Shown: positions 1 through 5,962 of the stretch, in pieces | Position numbering within the stretch: position 1 is the stretch's first letter | Layout: the number at the start of each line of letters is the position of its first letter | Assembly: GCA_937892655.1 (NCBI GenBank) | Contig: CALBJC010000050.1 | Coordinates: 1 to 7,912, forward strand | DNA: 7,912 nt | Origin: an uncultured Clostridia bacterium | GTDB lineage: Bacteria; Bacillota; Clostridia; Oscillospirales; Ruminococcaceae | Reading direction: 5' to 3' | Notes under the pieces: model-generated | What the model saw: the letters and a program-made list of their open reading frames with translations, nothing else | Databases searched by the model: none | What the model was told of the DNA's origin: nothing | Translations under genes and position numbers: made by a program

Positions 1-1
1 C

Positions 2-1879
2 AACCTTGTTGATGAAACGGGGAAAATAATACACAGCGGTATTGCAAAAAGCTATGGTATAAACCATTATCGTTATCATACATCCTGCCCGCCAACCGCT
101 GCATTTGAAGCGGCAGACTTAGTCGGTATCTATATGGAGCCTCAGCTTCCGTTCTGGGGAACACTCGCAGGAGAGGGCGATGAAAATTTTGAAGAGCAAA
201 AGCCTGAGCAGGAATACCTTATTTCAGAGGGCGAGCGCATTTTAGAGGCATACGGTAACCATCCGTCATTTTGTATGATGTCGCTTGGTAACGAGCTTTG
301 GGGCAGTGAAAAGCGCCTGGCAGAAATTTTGAGAAAATACAAGGCTCAAGATGACAGACATCTTTATTCTCAGGGCTCAAACAACTATCAGTGGTGTCCT
401 AAAATCTTTGAAGAGGATGACTACTTTGTAGGTGTTCGATTTGATATTTCAAGGCAGATAAGAGGTTCATACGCTCAGTGTGACGCGCCGCTTGGCTTTA
501 TTCAGACTCAGCGCCCTGCAACAAACCATAATTATGATGACGCTATCTTGCCAAAGGTTATTTCAGATAAGGCAGATAACCTTGGCGGTGAGATCGAAAT
601 TCAGTATGGTACAGGTGTTAAGAAGGTTAAGGCTGAAAGCTTAGGTGAGGTATTTGTTCCTTCAATCCCTGTTGTTACTCACGAAATAGGTCAGTATGGC
701 GTGTTCCCGAACTTTGATGAGATAAAAAAGTATACAGGCGTTACCCGTGCTGCAAACTTTGAGATTTTCAGAGATAAGCTTGAAAAAGCGGGTATGCTTG
801 ATATGGCTGAAAAGTTTTTCAAGTGTTCAGGTGCATTGGCTGTAAACTGCTATAAAGAAGAGCTTGAAGCGGCTGTACGTTCTGAAAATGTTTCAGGCTA
901 TCAGATTCTTGATATTCAGGATTTCAACGGTCAGGGTACAGCGCTTGTAGGTATTCTTGACTCATTTATGGATTCAAAGGGACTTATTACCGATGAGGGC
1001 TGGAGAGAGTTCTGCTCAGATGCTGTTGTTATGGCTCATTTCGATAAGTTCAATTTCAAATCAGAAGAGAAGTTTTTTGCTGATATTTCACTTGCGTGGT
1101 ACAGAGATTATGACCTTTGCGATAAGCTCGTTTCATGGAGCGTAAAAAACGGCAATGAAGAAATCTCATCAGGTATTTTAACTGTTGATAACGCAACAGC
1201 AGGCCTTAATAAGCTTGGCTCAATCAGCTTTGATATGCCAAAGGCTGATAAAACCCAAAAGCTTTTACTTGAAATTAAAATCAAAAACGAATGCGTTAAA
1301 AATCATTATGATTTATGGGTTTACCCTGAATATGATGTGACAGCGCTTGCTGAAGAAAAGCTCACAATCGGCGATAAGACAGTTTACATTACAGAAGATT
1401 TCAACAAGGCAAAAGAGCTTTTGGCAGATAATCAGAAGGTTTTATTGCTTCAGGGTGAAATTGAAGATGATAAGAAGATAAAGGGTGCATACTGTACCGA
1501 TTTCTGGAATTTCCCGATGTTCTCATCAATTTCAAGAAGTATGCAAAGACCTATCCCTGTAGGTACAATGGGTATGGTTATTGACAATACTCATCCTGCA
1601 GTATCAGCCTTTGCAACAGACTGCTTTACAACTCAGCAGTGGTTTGACATCGTTGAAAACGCAGACTGCGCAATTTTAGACGATACAGATATCAGACCTA
1701 TCATTCAGATGATTGATAACGCTGACAGAAATCACAAGCTTGGTATTCTGTTTGAAACTACAAAGCTTGGCGGAAAGCTTTTGGTTTGCACATCAAGACT
1801 TCTTGACATCCCGTCAAGAGTAGAGGTTTCAGCATTTGCAAAGAATATTCTTGATTACATTATGTCAGATAATTTCTAA
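2..1879 (+). CDS. Glycoside hydrolase family 2 protein, 5' end missing
   Basis: The frame is open from the left edge, so the gene begins upstream; 625 residues are visible (numbered from base 2). The ATG at 134 lies inside a conserved barrel strand and is not the start. Seen: a GH2-like N-H-Y-R-Y-H-T-S segment (21-28) followed by P-P-T-A-A-F-E-A-A-D (30-39), then EPQLPFW (46-52), the NHPSF...GNELWGS block where E98 is the probable acid/base, and THEIGQY with E228 as candidate nucleophile. The later GYQILDIQDFNGQGT block and a C-terminal region with NHKLGILFE are typical of a GH2 subgroup usually annotated as beta-galactosidase/glucuronidase-like or sugar-binding. It would hydrolyse beta-linked glycans or oligosaccharides; the substrate cannot be told, and the N-terminal jelly roll and any signal peptide are outside the window. 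No frameshift is seen. GH2 assignment is firm, specificity is open. Confidence 0.88.
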   Translation, partial: NLVDETGKIIHSGIAKSYGINHYRYHTSCPPTAAFEAADLVGIYMEPQLPFWGTLAGEGDENFEEQKPEQEYLISEGERILEAYGNHPSFCMMSLGNELWGSEKRLAEILRKYKAQDDRHLYSQGSNNYQWCPKIFEEDDYFVGVRFDISRQIRGSYAQCDAPLGFIQTQRPATNHNYDDAILPKVISDKADNLGGEIEIQYGTGVKKVKAESLGEVFVPSIPVVTHEIGQYGVFPNFDEIKKYTGVTRAANFEIFRDKLEKAGMLDMAEKFFKCSGALAVNCYKEELEAAVRSENVSGYQILDIQDFNGQGTALVGILDSFMDSKGLITDEGWREFCSDAVVMAHFDKFNFKSEEKFFADISLAWYRDYDLCDKLVSWSVKNGNEEISSGILTVDNATAGLNKLGSISFDMPKADKTQKLLLEIKIKNECVKNHYDLWVYPEYDVTALAEEKLTIGDKTVYITEDFNKAKELLADNQKVLLLQGEIEDDKKIKGAYCTDFWNFPMFSSISRSMQRPIPVGTMGMVIDNTHPAVSAFATDCFTTQQWFDIVENADCAILDDTDIRPIIQMIDNADRNHKLGILFETTKLGGKLLVCTSRLLDIPSRVEVSAFAKNILDYIMSDNF

Positions 1880-1882
1880 CAA

Positions 1883-1912
1883 AAAACTCCTGTGGAAAAC
1901 CACAGGAGTTTT
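1883..1912. terminator. Bidirectional intrinsic terminator between convergent genes
   Basis: A perfect 13-bp stem (AAAACTCCTGTGG, 1883-1895, with 1900-1912) closes an AAAA loop. Plus-strand transcripts of the GH2 gene get a TTTTAATTTTAT tail, and minus-strand transcripts of the zinc-ribbon gene get a TTTTTT tail. It lies 3 bases after the GH2 stop codon and 4 bases from the end of the convergent gene, so it probably serves both. Confidence 0.92.
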
Positions 1913-1916
1913 AATT

Positions 1917-2552
1917 TTATAATGTGTAATTTGTAATGTTATCTTTTGCTCTGAAAAGCGCTATACGGAAATTTTCGCAATCCTTTTTGGAAAAGCTTCT
2001 CATATCAACTGCGATACTGCCACCCGCATATTCGATGCGAAGAACTCTTCTTGCGCCGATGAATGCTGTAAGCATAAGTATCAGACCAACCGCAAAGGTG
2101 CCAATCACAACAGCAGTAGCGCTTGACTGTTCGCCGAGTGAGGCAAAAATTGCAATTGATGTAAACATAAGTATAATGCCCAAAACAAGTAGGGCAACAT
2201 TGAATACTCTGAAAATACCTACACTTGTGATTTCCTTTAAGTCTACAACCTGAGTTGTCTTACAGTGACCGAGTGTTTCAAGAGTTTTGCCCTTGTAGTA
2301 TACGCGCTTGTTTGTGATAGCCGCAGCGTTTGAGGCGATACCGCCGCCTGCCAAAAACATCTGCGCATAACCCTTACCCATCTGGAATAAAACCTTTTCA
2401 TCCTCGCTTATGAACATACCTTCCTTGTCAGCCTGGCTGTAAACCTGCTTCTGAGGCTCTGCTTCTGTTGTGTTTACAGTCTGCGCGTCGCAGATTGAAC
2501 AGATACCGTTTTCCAGTGTGTTGCCGCATTTGCTACAAAAATTTGCTGCCAT
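1917..2552 (-). CDS. Zinc-ribbon, PH-like two-helix membrane protein
   Basis: 211 residues. The start at 2552 is chosen over an upstream ATG at 2621 because a perfect AGGAGG (2560-2565) lies 7 bases before it and the upstream ATG sits in the promoter. Seen: an N-terminal zinc ribbon with C6-x2-C9 and C18-x2-C21; a polar linker (22-50); a beta-rich region around 52-112 including ITNKRVYYKGKT, resembling bacterial PH-like domains; two hydrophobic segments (about 117-138 and 146-167) separated by a short polar loop; and a final RVLRIEYAGG...DMRSF stretch (169-187) that looks like the rest of the PH-like fold. No signal peptide. This zinc ribbon plus PH-like plus TM layout is common in Clostridia, but the function is unknown to me. 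It probably sits in the membrane with both soluble ends in the cytoplasm. It has its own promoter and terminator, so it is a single-gene unit. Confidence 0.85.
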   Translation of the reverse strand: MAANFCSKCGNTLENGICSICDAQTVNTTEAEPQKQVYSQADKEGMFISEDEKVLFQMGKGYAQMFLAGGGIASNAAAITNKRVYYKGKTLETLGHCKTTQVVDLKEITSVGIFRVFNVALLVLGIILMFTSIAIFASLGEQSSATAVVIGTFAVGLILMLTAFIGARRVLRIEYAGGSIAVDMRSFSKKDCENFRIALFRAKDNITNYTL

Positions 2553-2592
2553 ATAAAATCCTCCTGTCTGTTGCAAAGTAGCATATAAAATA

Positions 2593-2621
2593 ATTATACC
2601 ACTTAATGAGTTTATCGTCAA
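2593..2621 (-). promoter_or_regulatory. Sigma-A promoter of the zinc-ribbon gene
   Basis: On the minus strand a TTGACG -35 box (2616-2621) and a TATAAT -10 box (2593-2598) are spaced by exactly 17 bases. The bases TGG just before the -10 make it an extended -10. Transcription should start near 2586, giving a leader of about 35 nt that carries the AGGAGG site. Confidence 0.88.
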
Positions 2622-2623
2622 TA

Positions 2624-2650
2624 AAAAGGCACTCTTATCGAGTGCCTTTT
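2624..2650 (-). terminator. Intrinsic terminator of the alarmone synthetase operon
   Basis: An 11-bp perfect stem (2624-2634 with 2640-2650) closes a 5-nt loop (2635-2639). On the minus strand it starts one base after the synthetase stop codon and ends in TTTTTAT, which runs directly into the -35 box (2616-2621) of the next gene. The plus-strand side also has TTTT but no gene needs it. Confidence 0.88.
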
Positions 2651-2651
2651 A

Positions 2652-3362
2652 TCAGTTTTTAATTTCAAATTCCTTCTGACCTAAAACGCTTCTTCTGAGC
2701 TTATCCATTCTTATATCGAGTGATGCGCTTATGTTTGCGCATTCGTAAAGCTCCTTTGCCATTTCTTCTGTAAACTCAACATCCTTTTTGTATCTGAGCT
2801 GATGCTCAAGAGTTGCCCAGAAATCCATAGCGATGGTTCTCAGCTGAATTTCAACTTTCATTTTTCTTTTCTGACTTGATAAGAATATCGGAACCTCAAC
2901 AATAAGATGCAAGCTTCTGTAGCCGTTTGGCTTTGGCTTTGCAATATAGTCCTTGAGAGATATAAGAGTAATGTCATCCTGCCTTACCAGAGCGTCAGCA
3001 AGCTTGTATACGTCCTCAGGGAACGAGCATATAACTCTGACCCCCGCAACGTCGCTTAAATTCTCTTCTATTGCTGAAACTGAAAAAGGCAGCCCCTTTC
3101 TCTGCATTTTCTCCTGAATGCTGTCAATTGATTTGATTCTTGATTTGATAGAGCTGATAGGGTTTCGGTCAAACTCGAGTGAAAACTCTTCGTTTAAAAC
3201 GTGAAACTTCGTTTCAATCTCCATCATAGCGCACTTGTAGTAAGACATAAGTCTTTCAAATTTCTTGACCTTTCTGTGAACAACATCAAGGTTTGAGATG
3301 TTATAAAGCTCTAAGAGCTTATCCTGTATGACCTGTTCTTCTGTATTTTTTAACTGTTCCAT
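2652..3362 (-). CDS. Small alarmone synthetase, RelP/RelQ-type GTP pyrophosphokinase
   Basis: 236 residues with one RelA/SpoT synthetase domain. The family transfers pyrophosphate from ATP to GDP/GTP to make (p)ppGpp in the cytoplasm. Seen: the ATP-binding R-x-K-x4-S-I-x-x-K stretch (R75, K78, S81, K85), DVAGVRV (104-110, with D104 and R109), KDYIAKPKPNGYRSLH (137-152; Y148 stacks on the GDP base in known enzymes), and EIQLRT (171-176, with E171, Q173, R175). There is no HD hydrolase domain and no TGS or ACT domain, so this is a stand-alone synthetase of about the usual length (210-240). The start has AGGAG (3369-3373) 6 bases upstream, overlapping the stop of the preceding gene, so it is translated as the second gene of an operon with the 499-residue protein. 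The residues expected for catalysis look intact. RelP versus RelQ cannot be decided by eye. Confidence 0.93.
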   Translation of the reverse strand: MEQLKNTEEQVIQDKLLELYNISNLDVVHRKVKKFERLMSYYKCAMMEIETKFHVLNEEFSLEFDRNPISSIKSRIKSIDSIQEKMQRKGLPFSVSAIEENLSDVAGVRVICSFPEDVYKLADALVRQDDITLISLKDYIAKPKPNGYRSLHLIVEVPIFLSSQKRKMKVEIQLRTIAMDFWATLEHQLRYKKDVEFTEEMAKELYECANISASLDIRMDKLRRSVLGQKEFEIKN

Positions 3363-3371
3363 TTTTTTCTC

Positions 3372-4871
3372 CTATTCATCTTCAATGAAATCATCGATTG
3401 TTGTTAAACCAAAGCTTTTTAGTGGCGATGCATTTTCTTCTTTTCTGATATCATGCATAATCGAAATGTGGTCGCCTGCTACGTTTTCAAGGCTTTTTCT
3501 GTATGTTTCAAGCTCTGCTAAGGCAAAAGCATACTCAATAAACAGTCTGCCGCCTCTGAAGGCGTCTATGATACCAAACATAATAATCTGATCCTTGAGC
3601 CTTTCAACTCGCTTTTCAAGACGTGCCAGAGTGTCACCGTTGAAATGATTGTAGCTTGAAGATAGCTTATCAAAAACAGCGTCTGCGTTTTCCTGCTTGT
3701 ATCTGTCCTCTGCGATTTTATCAAGAAGCCAGCGTACTCGTTCTGATAGCTTATCCTTAGTGACTATGATATAATCTTCATAGCTGTGATAATCACTGCC
3801 GTTTGCAAAATCAGTATGTACTACACCAGTTTTGCCTGATAAGAAATAAAAGTTTTCTACTGACATTACAGAGTCAATATACTTGTCTATCATTTCAAAG
3901 ATAACCGCGTCTGAAGTGCCTAAAAAGCCTTCTATGTCATCATGGCAAAGGTTCTTTTTAATCCACATCTCAAGTGCAATGTTATTGCCTATAGCACCGC
4001 TTATTTTTAAAAACTTGTCTTTTGCAGATTTTACAGTATCCCTATAAACTGAATCTAAAGCATCGGTATAGCTTGTTGATGAAAATACAGAAAGAGCCGT
4101 TACAGCAACTCTGATCTTTTCTTCATCAGTAACATTCTCAACACAATATGCAGCGATCTTATCTTTTATAGCGTGGTCGATGCCAAGATACTTTGCGGTT
4201 TCAAAGGTCGAAACGTCAGCAAAACCGAGATGCAGAGCTATAATATAAATCTCACTGTTGAAAGGGCAAAGCTCGAATGCTTTTATGAGAACTGCTCTTT
4301 TATTATCAGAGCCTTCAAGCTCTCTTAAAGCATCAAATGATGCTTTTATGTCATATTCCTTAATGCGTGAAAAATCATAAACGCCTGCATCATTGATAGC
4401 CTTGAGCTGAAACTGCAAAAGCTCGTTGCAAAATGTTCTGAGCGCAGTTAAAACAACAGGGAAGTATTCTTCTTTTAAAAAGGTGTTTGTCTGTGCCTCA
4501 AGCTCCGGCTTTGTGAGCATGTAGTTTGATCGTAGCTTTCTCATGTGAGGAGTAGTATCTTCGCAAACCTTAAAAAGCATCTTGTAGCCGTCGCTGTTGT
4601 TTATAAACCCAACTGCGTTGCCAAAGGTGATTTTATCCTTTGCCAGATCCTGCGCTACATCGTTTGTTATCTGAAGCATTTTCATTTTATAATATGAGAT
4701 ACTTTCGGTTGAAGCGTTATGCCATTTGTTCTGCTCATAAGCCTTGTTATAAACATCAAGCAGCCTGTCCTCATAAATATTGAATTTAAGAGTATACCTT
4801 ACAAAATCATCAATATCAGCAGGAAACAAAAAGCTCTGCCCTAAAAAACCAAGTGAAATATCGCCACTCAA
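3372..4871 (-). CDS. Unknown protein cotranscribed with the alarmone synthetase
   Basis: 499 residues, no family recognised. The start is TTG at 4871: an in-frame TAG lies two codons upstream (4875-4877), the next in-frame ATG is about 60 residues in, and a GGTGGTG site (4878-4884, one mismatch to GGAGGTG) sits 6 bases before the TTG. Seen: no signal peptide and no membrane helix; a mostly helical, acidic protein; a segment at about 192-232 (A-F-E-L-C-P-F-N then A-K-Y-L-G-I-D) that resembles a short helical repeat found in several uncharacterised Clostridial proteins, often after zinc ribbons; a likely coiled coil near 410-440; and an acidic C-terminus (DDFIEDE). It is probably cytoplasmic. 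Its stop codon is 9 bases before the synthetase ATG, so the two are coupled; a role with (p)ppGpp or in sensing stress is inference from position only. Confidence 0.82.
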   Translation of the reverse strand: MSGDISLGFLGQSFLFPADIDDFVRYTLKFNIYEDRLLDVYNKAYEQNKWHNASTESISYYKMKMLQITNDVAQDLAKDKITFGNAVGFINNSDGYKMLFKVCEDTTPHMRKLRSNYMLTKPELEAQTNTFLKEEYFPVVLTALRTFCNELLQFQLKAINDAGVYDFSRIKEYDIKASFDALRELEGSDNKRAVLIKAFELCPFNSEIYIIALHLGFADVSTFETAKYLGIDHAIKDKIAAYCVENVTDEEKIRVAVTALSVFSSTSYTDALDSVYRDTVKSAKDKFLKISGAIGNNIALEMWIKKNLCHDDIEGFLGTSDAVIFEMIDKYIDSVMSVENFYFLSGKTGVVHTDFANGSDYHSYEDYIIVTKDKLSERVRWLLDKIAEDRYKQENADAVFDKLSSSYNHFNGDTLARLEKRVERLKDQIIMFGIIDAFRGGRLFIEYAFALAELETYRKSLENVAGDHISIMHDIRKEENASPLKSFGLTTIDDFIEDE

Positions 4872-4909
4872 AATCTACACCACCACAATCAAAAATGTTT
4901 ATTATGTTA

Positions 4910-4938
4910 AGTATACATTATTTTGAAACGAATTGCAA
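4910..4938 (-). promoter_or_regulatory. Sigma-A promoter of the unknown gene/alarmone synthetase operon
   Basis: On the minus strand a TTGCAA -35 (4933-4938) and a TATACT -10 (4910-4915) are separated by exactly 17 bases. The predicted start near 4903 gives a leader of about 32 nt before the TTG start codon. No operator-like repeat is obvious next to it. Confidence 0.82.
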
Positions 4939-5055
4939 TACAAATATCAAGAGGGGGCACAAGGAACAGATACTCGGGCATAATATTCTGAAAAAACAAT
5001 GTTTACACAACAGCGGGCACCTTTTTTGACGAAATGATGCTTATAAAAACAAATA
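4939..5055. other. Intergenic DNA with no gene seen
   Basis: This stretch lies between the operon promoter and the two hairpins before the tRNA remnant. I see no start codon with a ribosome binding site and no RNA gene. It contains a GGGGCACAAGGA copy at 4954-4965, discussed as a separate repeat. A TTGACG at 5026-5031 has no -10 box at a usable distance. Confidence 0.6.
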
Positions 5056-5113
5056 AAAAAACAGCATAAAAGAGCTTTGCAAACTGCAAAAGCCCGATTT
5101 TACGCTGTTTTTT
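5056..5113. terminator. Long two-part hairpin, probable bidirectional terminator
   Basis: Sixteen-base arms (5056-5071 with 5098-5113) pair with a single A.C mismatch, built round CAGC/GCTG and flanked by A and T runs on both sides. An inner stem, GCTTTGC (5074-5080) with GCAAAAGC (5086-5093), has one bulged base and an AAACT loop. Both strands give a T tract. It lies behind the tRNA-type terminator and may be a second stop for tRNA readthrough on the minus strand. Confidence 0.7.
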
Positions 5114-5121
5114 AAAAAACA

Positions 5122-5149
5122 AAACCGCCTTGATTACTCAAAGCGGTTT
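5122..5149 (-). terminator. Intrinsic terminator directly after the tRNA remnant
   Basis: Twelve-base arms (5122-5133 and 5138-5149) pair round a TTAC loop with one mismatch (5129/5142). On the minus strand the hairpin begins 11 bases after the CCA end of the tRNA fragment and is followed by TTTTGTTTTTT. That is the normal place for the terminator of a tRNA gene, and supports the view that the DNA left of 5161 is the original downstream flank of that gene. Confidence 0.75.
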
Positions 5150-5160
5150 AAAAAAGTTAT

Positions 5161-5183
5161 TGGCTGGGGCACAAGGATTCGAA
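5161..5183 (-). other. tRNA 3'-end fragment, probable left attachment site (attL)
   Basis: Read on the minus strand these 23 bases give the T loop (TTCGAAT), the T-stem 3' strand (CCTTG), the acceptor 3' strand (TGCCCCA), a G discriminator and CCA. The U1-A72-type closing pair, CCCC run and G73 fit tRNA-Gln best. The T-stem 5' strand should be CAAGG, but the DNA there reads CCACT after 5183, and no D arm or anticodon arm follows, so it is not a working tRNA. A tRNA-type terminator lies just downstream. Integrases of this family often recombine within a tRNA 3' end, restoring the gene at one end and leaving such a fragment at the other. Confidence 0.78.
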
Positions 5184-5300
5184 AGTGGTAAGATATAAAA
5201 GGATATTATCCGCAGTCCGTTTTTGATGCCATTTTCAGCTTGCTTTTGGTGCCCCTGAGGAAAAAGGAGAAATGTGCACGCTTAGTAGTATGTCGGTTTT

Positions 5301-5388
5301 ATCTGATAAAATGGAACGGACGAGAGGGGGAGAGGGGAGCTTGCTTCCGTCTGCCCCTTTCGGTAGTGAAATGACATCAGATAAAATG
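5301..5388 (+). repeat. Direct repeat ATCWGATAAAATG (5301-5313 and 5376-5388)
   Basis: Two 13-base copies differ at a single position and lie 75 bases apart. The core TATCTGATAAA of the first copy (5300-5310) recurs exactly at 5975-5985 in the repressor/rep control region, which suggests one protein binds at both places. Confidence 0.6.
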
Positions 5389-5412
5389 CGTGCGGAAAGG
5401 TGGAGTTTGTGC

Positions 5413-5439
5413 AACATTTTGCCCCAAGAGCAAAATGTT
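5413..5439. repeat. Strong 10-bp hairpin, candidate replication or transfer origin
   Basis: AACATTTTGC (5413-5422) and GCAAAATGTT (5430-5439) pair perfectly round a 7-base CCCAAGA loop. With one bulged C the stem extends by GTG/CAC on the outside. There is no T tract on either side, so a terminator is unlikely. A hairpin in non-coding DNA of a rolling-circle element may be an origin (dso, sso) or an oriT; no known nick-site consensus was recognised. Confidence 0.55.
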
Positions 5440-5483
5440 CACAAAACTACCTTGTAGCAAAGCAAGACAGACGAGCTTCAAGG

Positions 5484-5551
5484 CTCAAATAAAAACACGC
5501 AGACAGGGAGAGCAACTGCTCGACCGCTTCTGCGTGTTGTTTTTATTTGAG
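5484..5551. terminator. Very long hairpin terminator covering the repressor gene's 3' end
   Basis: The left arm (5484-5503, CTCAAATAAAAACACGCAGA) pairs with the right arm (5529-5551), which has three extra bases; the tip holds a further GAGCA/TGCTC stem. The right arm contains the repressor's last codons and stop (5543-5545), so that coding end is part of the structure. A and T runs in both arms make it usable in either direction. Confidence 0.75.
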
Positions 5552-5902
5552 TTTCTTGATGAGTTCTTCTAATGCTTTTTTCTGTTGGTCGCCCTCTGTG
5601 TTCTCCTCTGAGAGATAACAACCTTTTTTGTTTTCAGTTCTGCCACAGAGATAGTCTAAAGATACGTTGTAGTAGATAGCTAATCTAACAAGGGCTTCTA
5701 TTGGTATGTTATTATGAGCGTTTTCGTAACCTGAATAAGTGAGTACCTTAATGTTAGTAGCGTCAGCGACTTCCTGATGGGTAAGTCTGTGTTCAATTCT
5801 TAGCATTTTAACACGCAAGGCAATTTCGGTTTTTCTCTTCTGAATTACTGCTGAGCTATTCGCAAATTCTCTGAAAAGCTCTATTAAAGATTTGTTTTGC
5901 AT
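5543..5902 (-). CDS. XRE-family HTH repressor of the element
   Basis: 119 residues. The start at 5902 has GAGGTGA (5907-5913) 4 bases upstream. Seen: a Cro/C1-type helix-turn-helix at about 28-87, with helix 2 THQEVADA (41-48), helix 3 around KVLTYSGYEN (52-61), then P67-x3-L71-x2-L74-A75 and VSLDYLCGRT (80-89), the usual end of this domain in Firmicute element repressors. The first 27 residues (SLIELFREFANSS...) are probably helical; the tail (90-119) is charged, ending in a short amphipathic helix LEELIKKLK that may dimerise. There is no peptidase domain, so it is not a LexA-like self-cleaving repressor; relief would need another signal. It is divergent from rep-int, and operator-like repeats fill the space between. 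Inferred role: repressing rep-int and controlling itself. Confidence 0.88.
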   Translation of the reverse strand: MQNKSLIELFREFANSSAVIQKRKTEIALRVKMLRIEHRLTHQEVADATNIKVLTYSGYENAHNNIPIEALVRLAIYYNVSLDYLCGRTENKKGCYLSEENTEGDQQKKALEELIKKLK

Positions 5903-5931
5903 TATATCACCTCAATAGTATTTTATCACAA

Positions 5932-5962
5932 AATATATCTGAAATCAATAGAAAACTGACAA
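5932..5962 (-). promoter_or_regulatory. Candidate promoter of the XRE gene
   Basis: On the minus strand TTGTCA (5957-5962) could pair with GATATA (5934-5939, 17-base spacer) or TATATT (5932-5937, 19-base spacer), giving a leader of about 23-25 nt. A TTGATT/TAAAAT pair (5943-5948, 5920-5925) has a better -10 but would leave almost no leader before the ribosome binding site. The ATCT repeat at 5937 lies over the -10. Confidence 0.5.

Larger units (their letters stand above)
4954..5177 (+). repeat. 12-bp direct repeat GGGGCACAAGGA (4954-4965 and 5166-5177)
   Basis: The same 12 bases occur twice, 212 bp apart. The right copy is part of the tRNA 3' fragment. The left copy is not followed by tRNA-like sequence on either side, so it may be a decayed attachment core or chance; a shared 12-mer within 8 kb is not by itself significant. 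Confidence 0.45.
5184..5483. other. Non-coding left arm of the element, rich in inverted repeats
   Basis: About 300 bases with no convincing gene. Short frames exist on both strands, but the one at 5272-5457 has its AGGAG only 2 bases from the ATG and no recognisable product. Contents: GTGCCCC (5249-5255), inverse of GGGGCAC in the tRNA fragment (5166-5172); two ATCWGATAAAATG copies (5301-5313 and 5376-5388); a G-rich tract (5323-5339); a strong hairpin (5413-5439); and a small CTAC/GTAG hairpin (5447-5457). Likely roles are recombination arm DNA and a single-strand or double-strand replication origin. Confidence 0.55.

Noticed and set aside
1936..2253. A 105-codon plus-strand frame opposite the zinc-ribbon gene.
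   Set aside because: It is antisense to a gene with clear start signal, zinc ribbon and membrane helices, and has no ribosome site.
5026..5047. A plus-strand promoter TTGACG ... TATAAA before the tRNA remnant.
   Set aside because: The spacer is only 10 bases, and two terminator hairpins follow with no gene.
5161..5256. A complete tRNA-like gene on the minus strand, because GGGGCA (near 5255) could pair with TGCCCC of the tRNA fragment.
   Set aside because: The interval is about 95 nt, has no D-arm or anticodon arm that folds, and the T-stem 5' strand (CCACT) does not pair with CCTTG. Only the 3' end is tRNA-like.
5272..5457. A 61-codon frame in the left arm of the element.
   Set aside because: AGGAG is only 2 bases from the ATG, the product has no recognisable feature, and the frame crosses repeats and the 5413-5439 hairpin. 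Equally long frames exist on the other strand.
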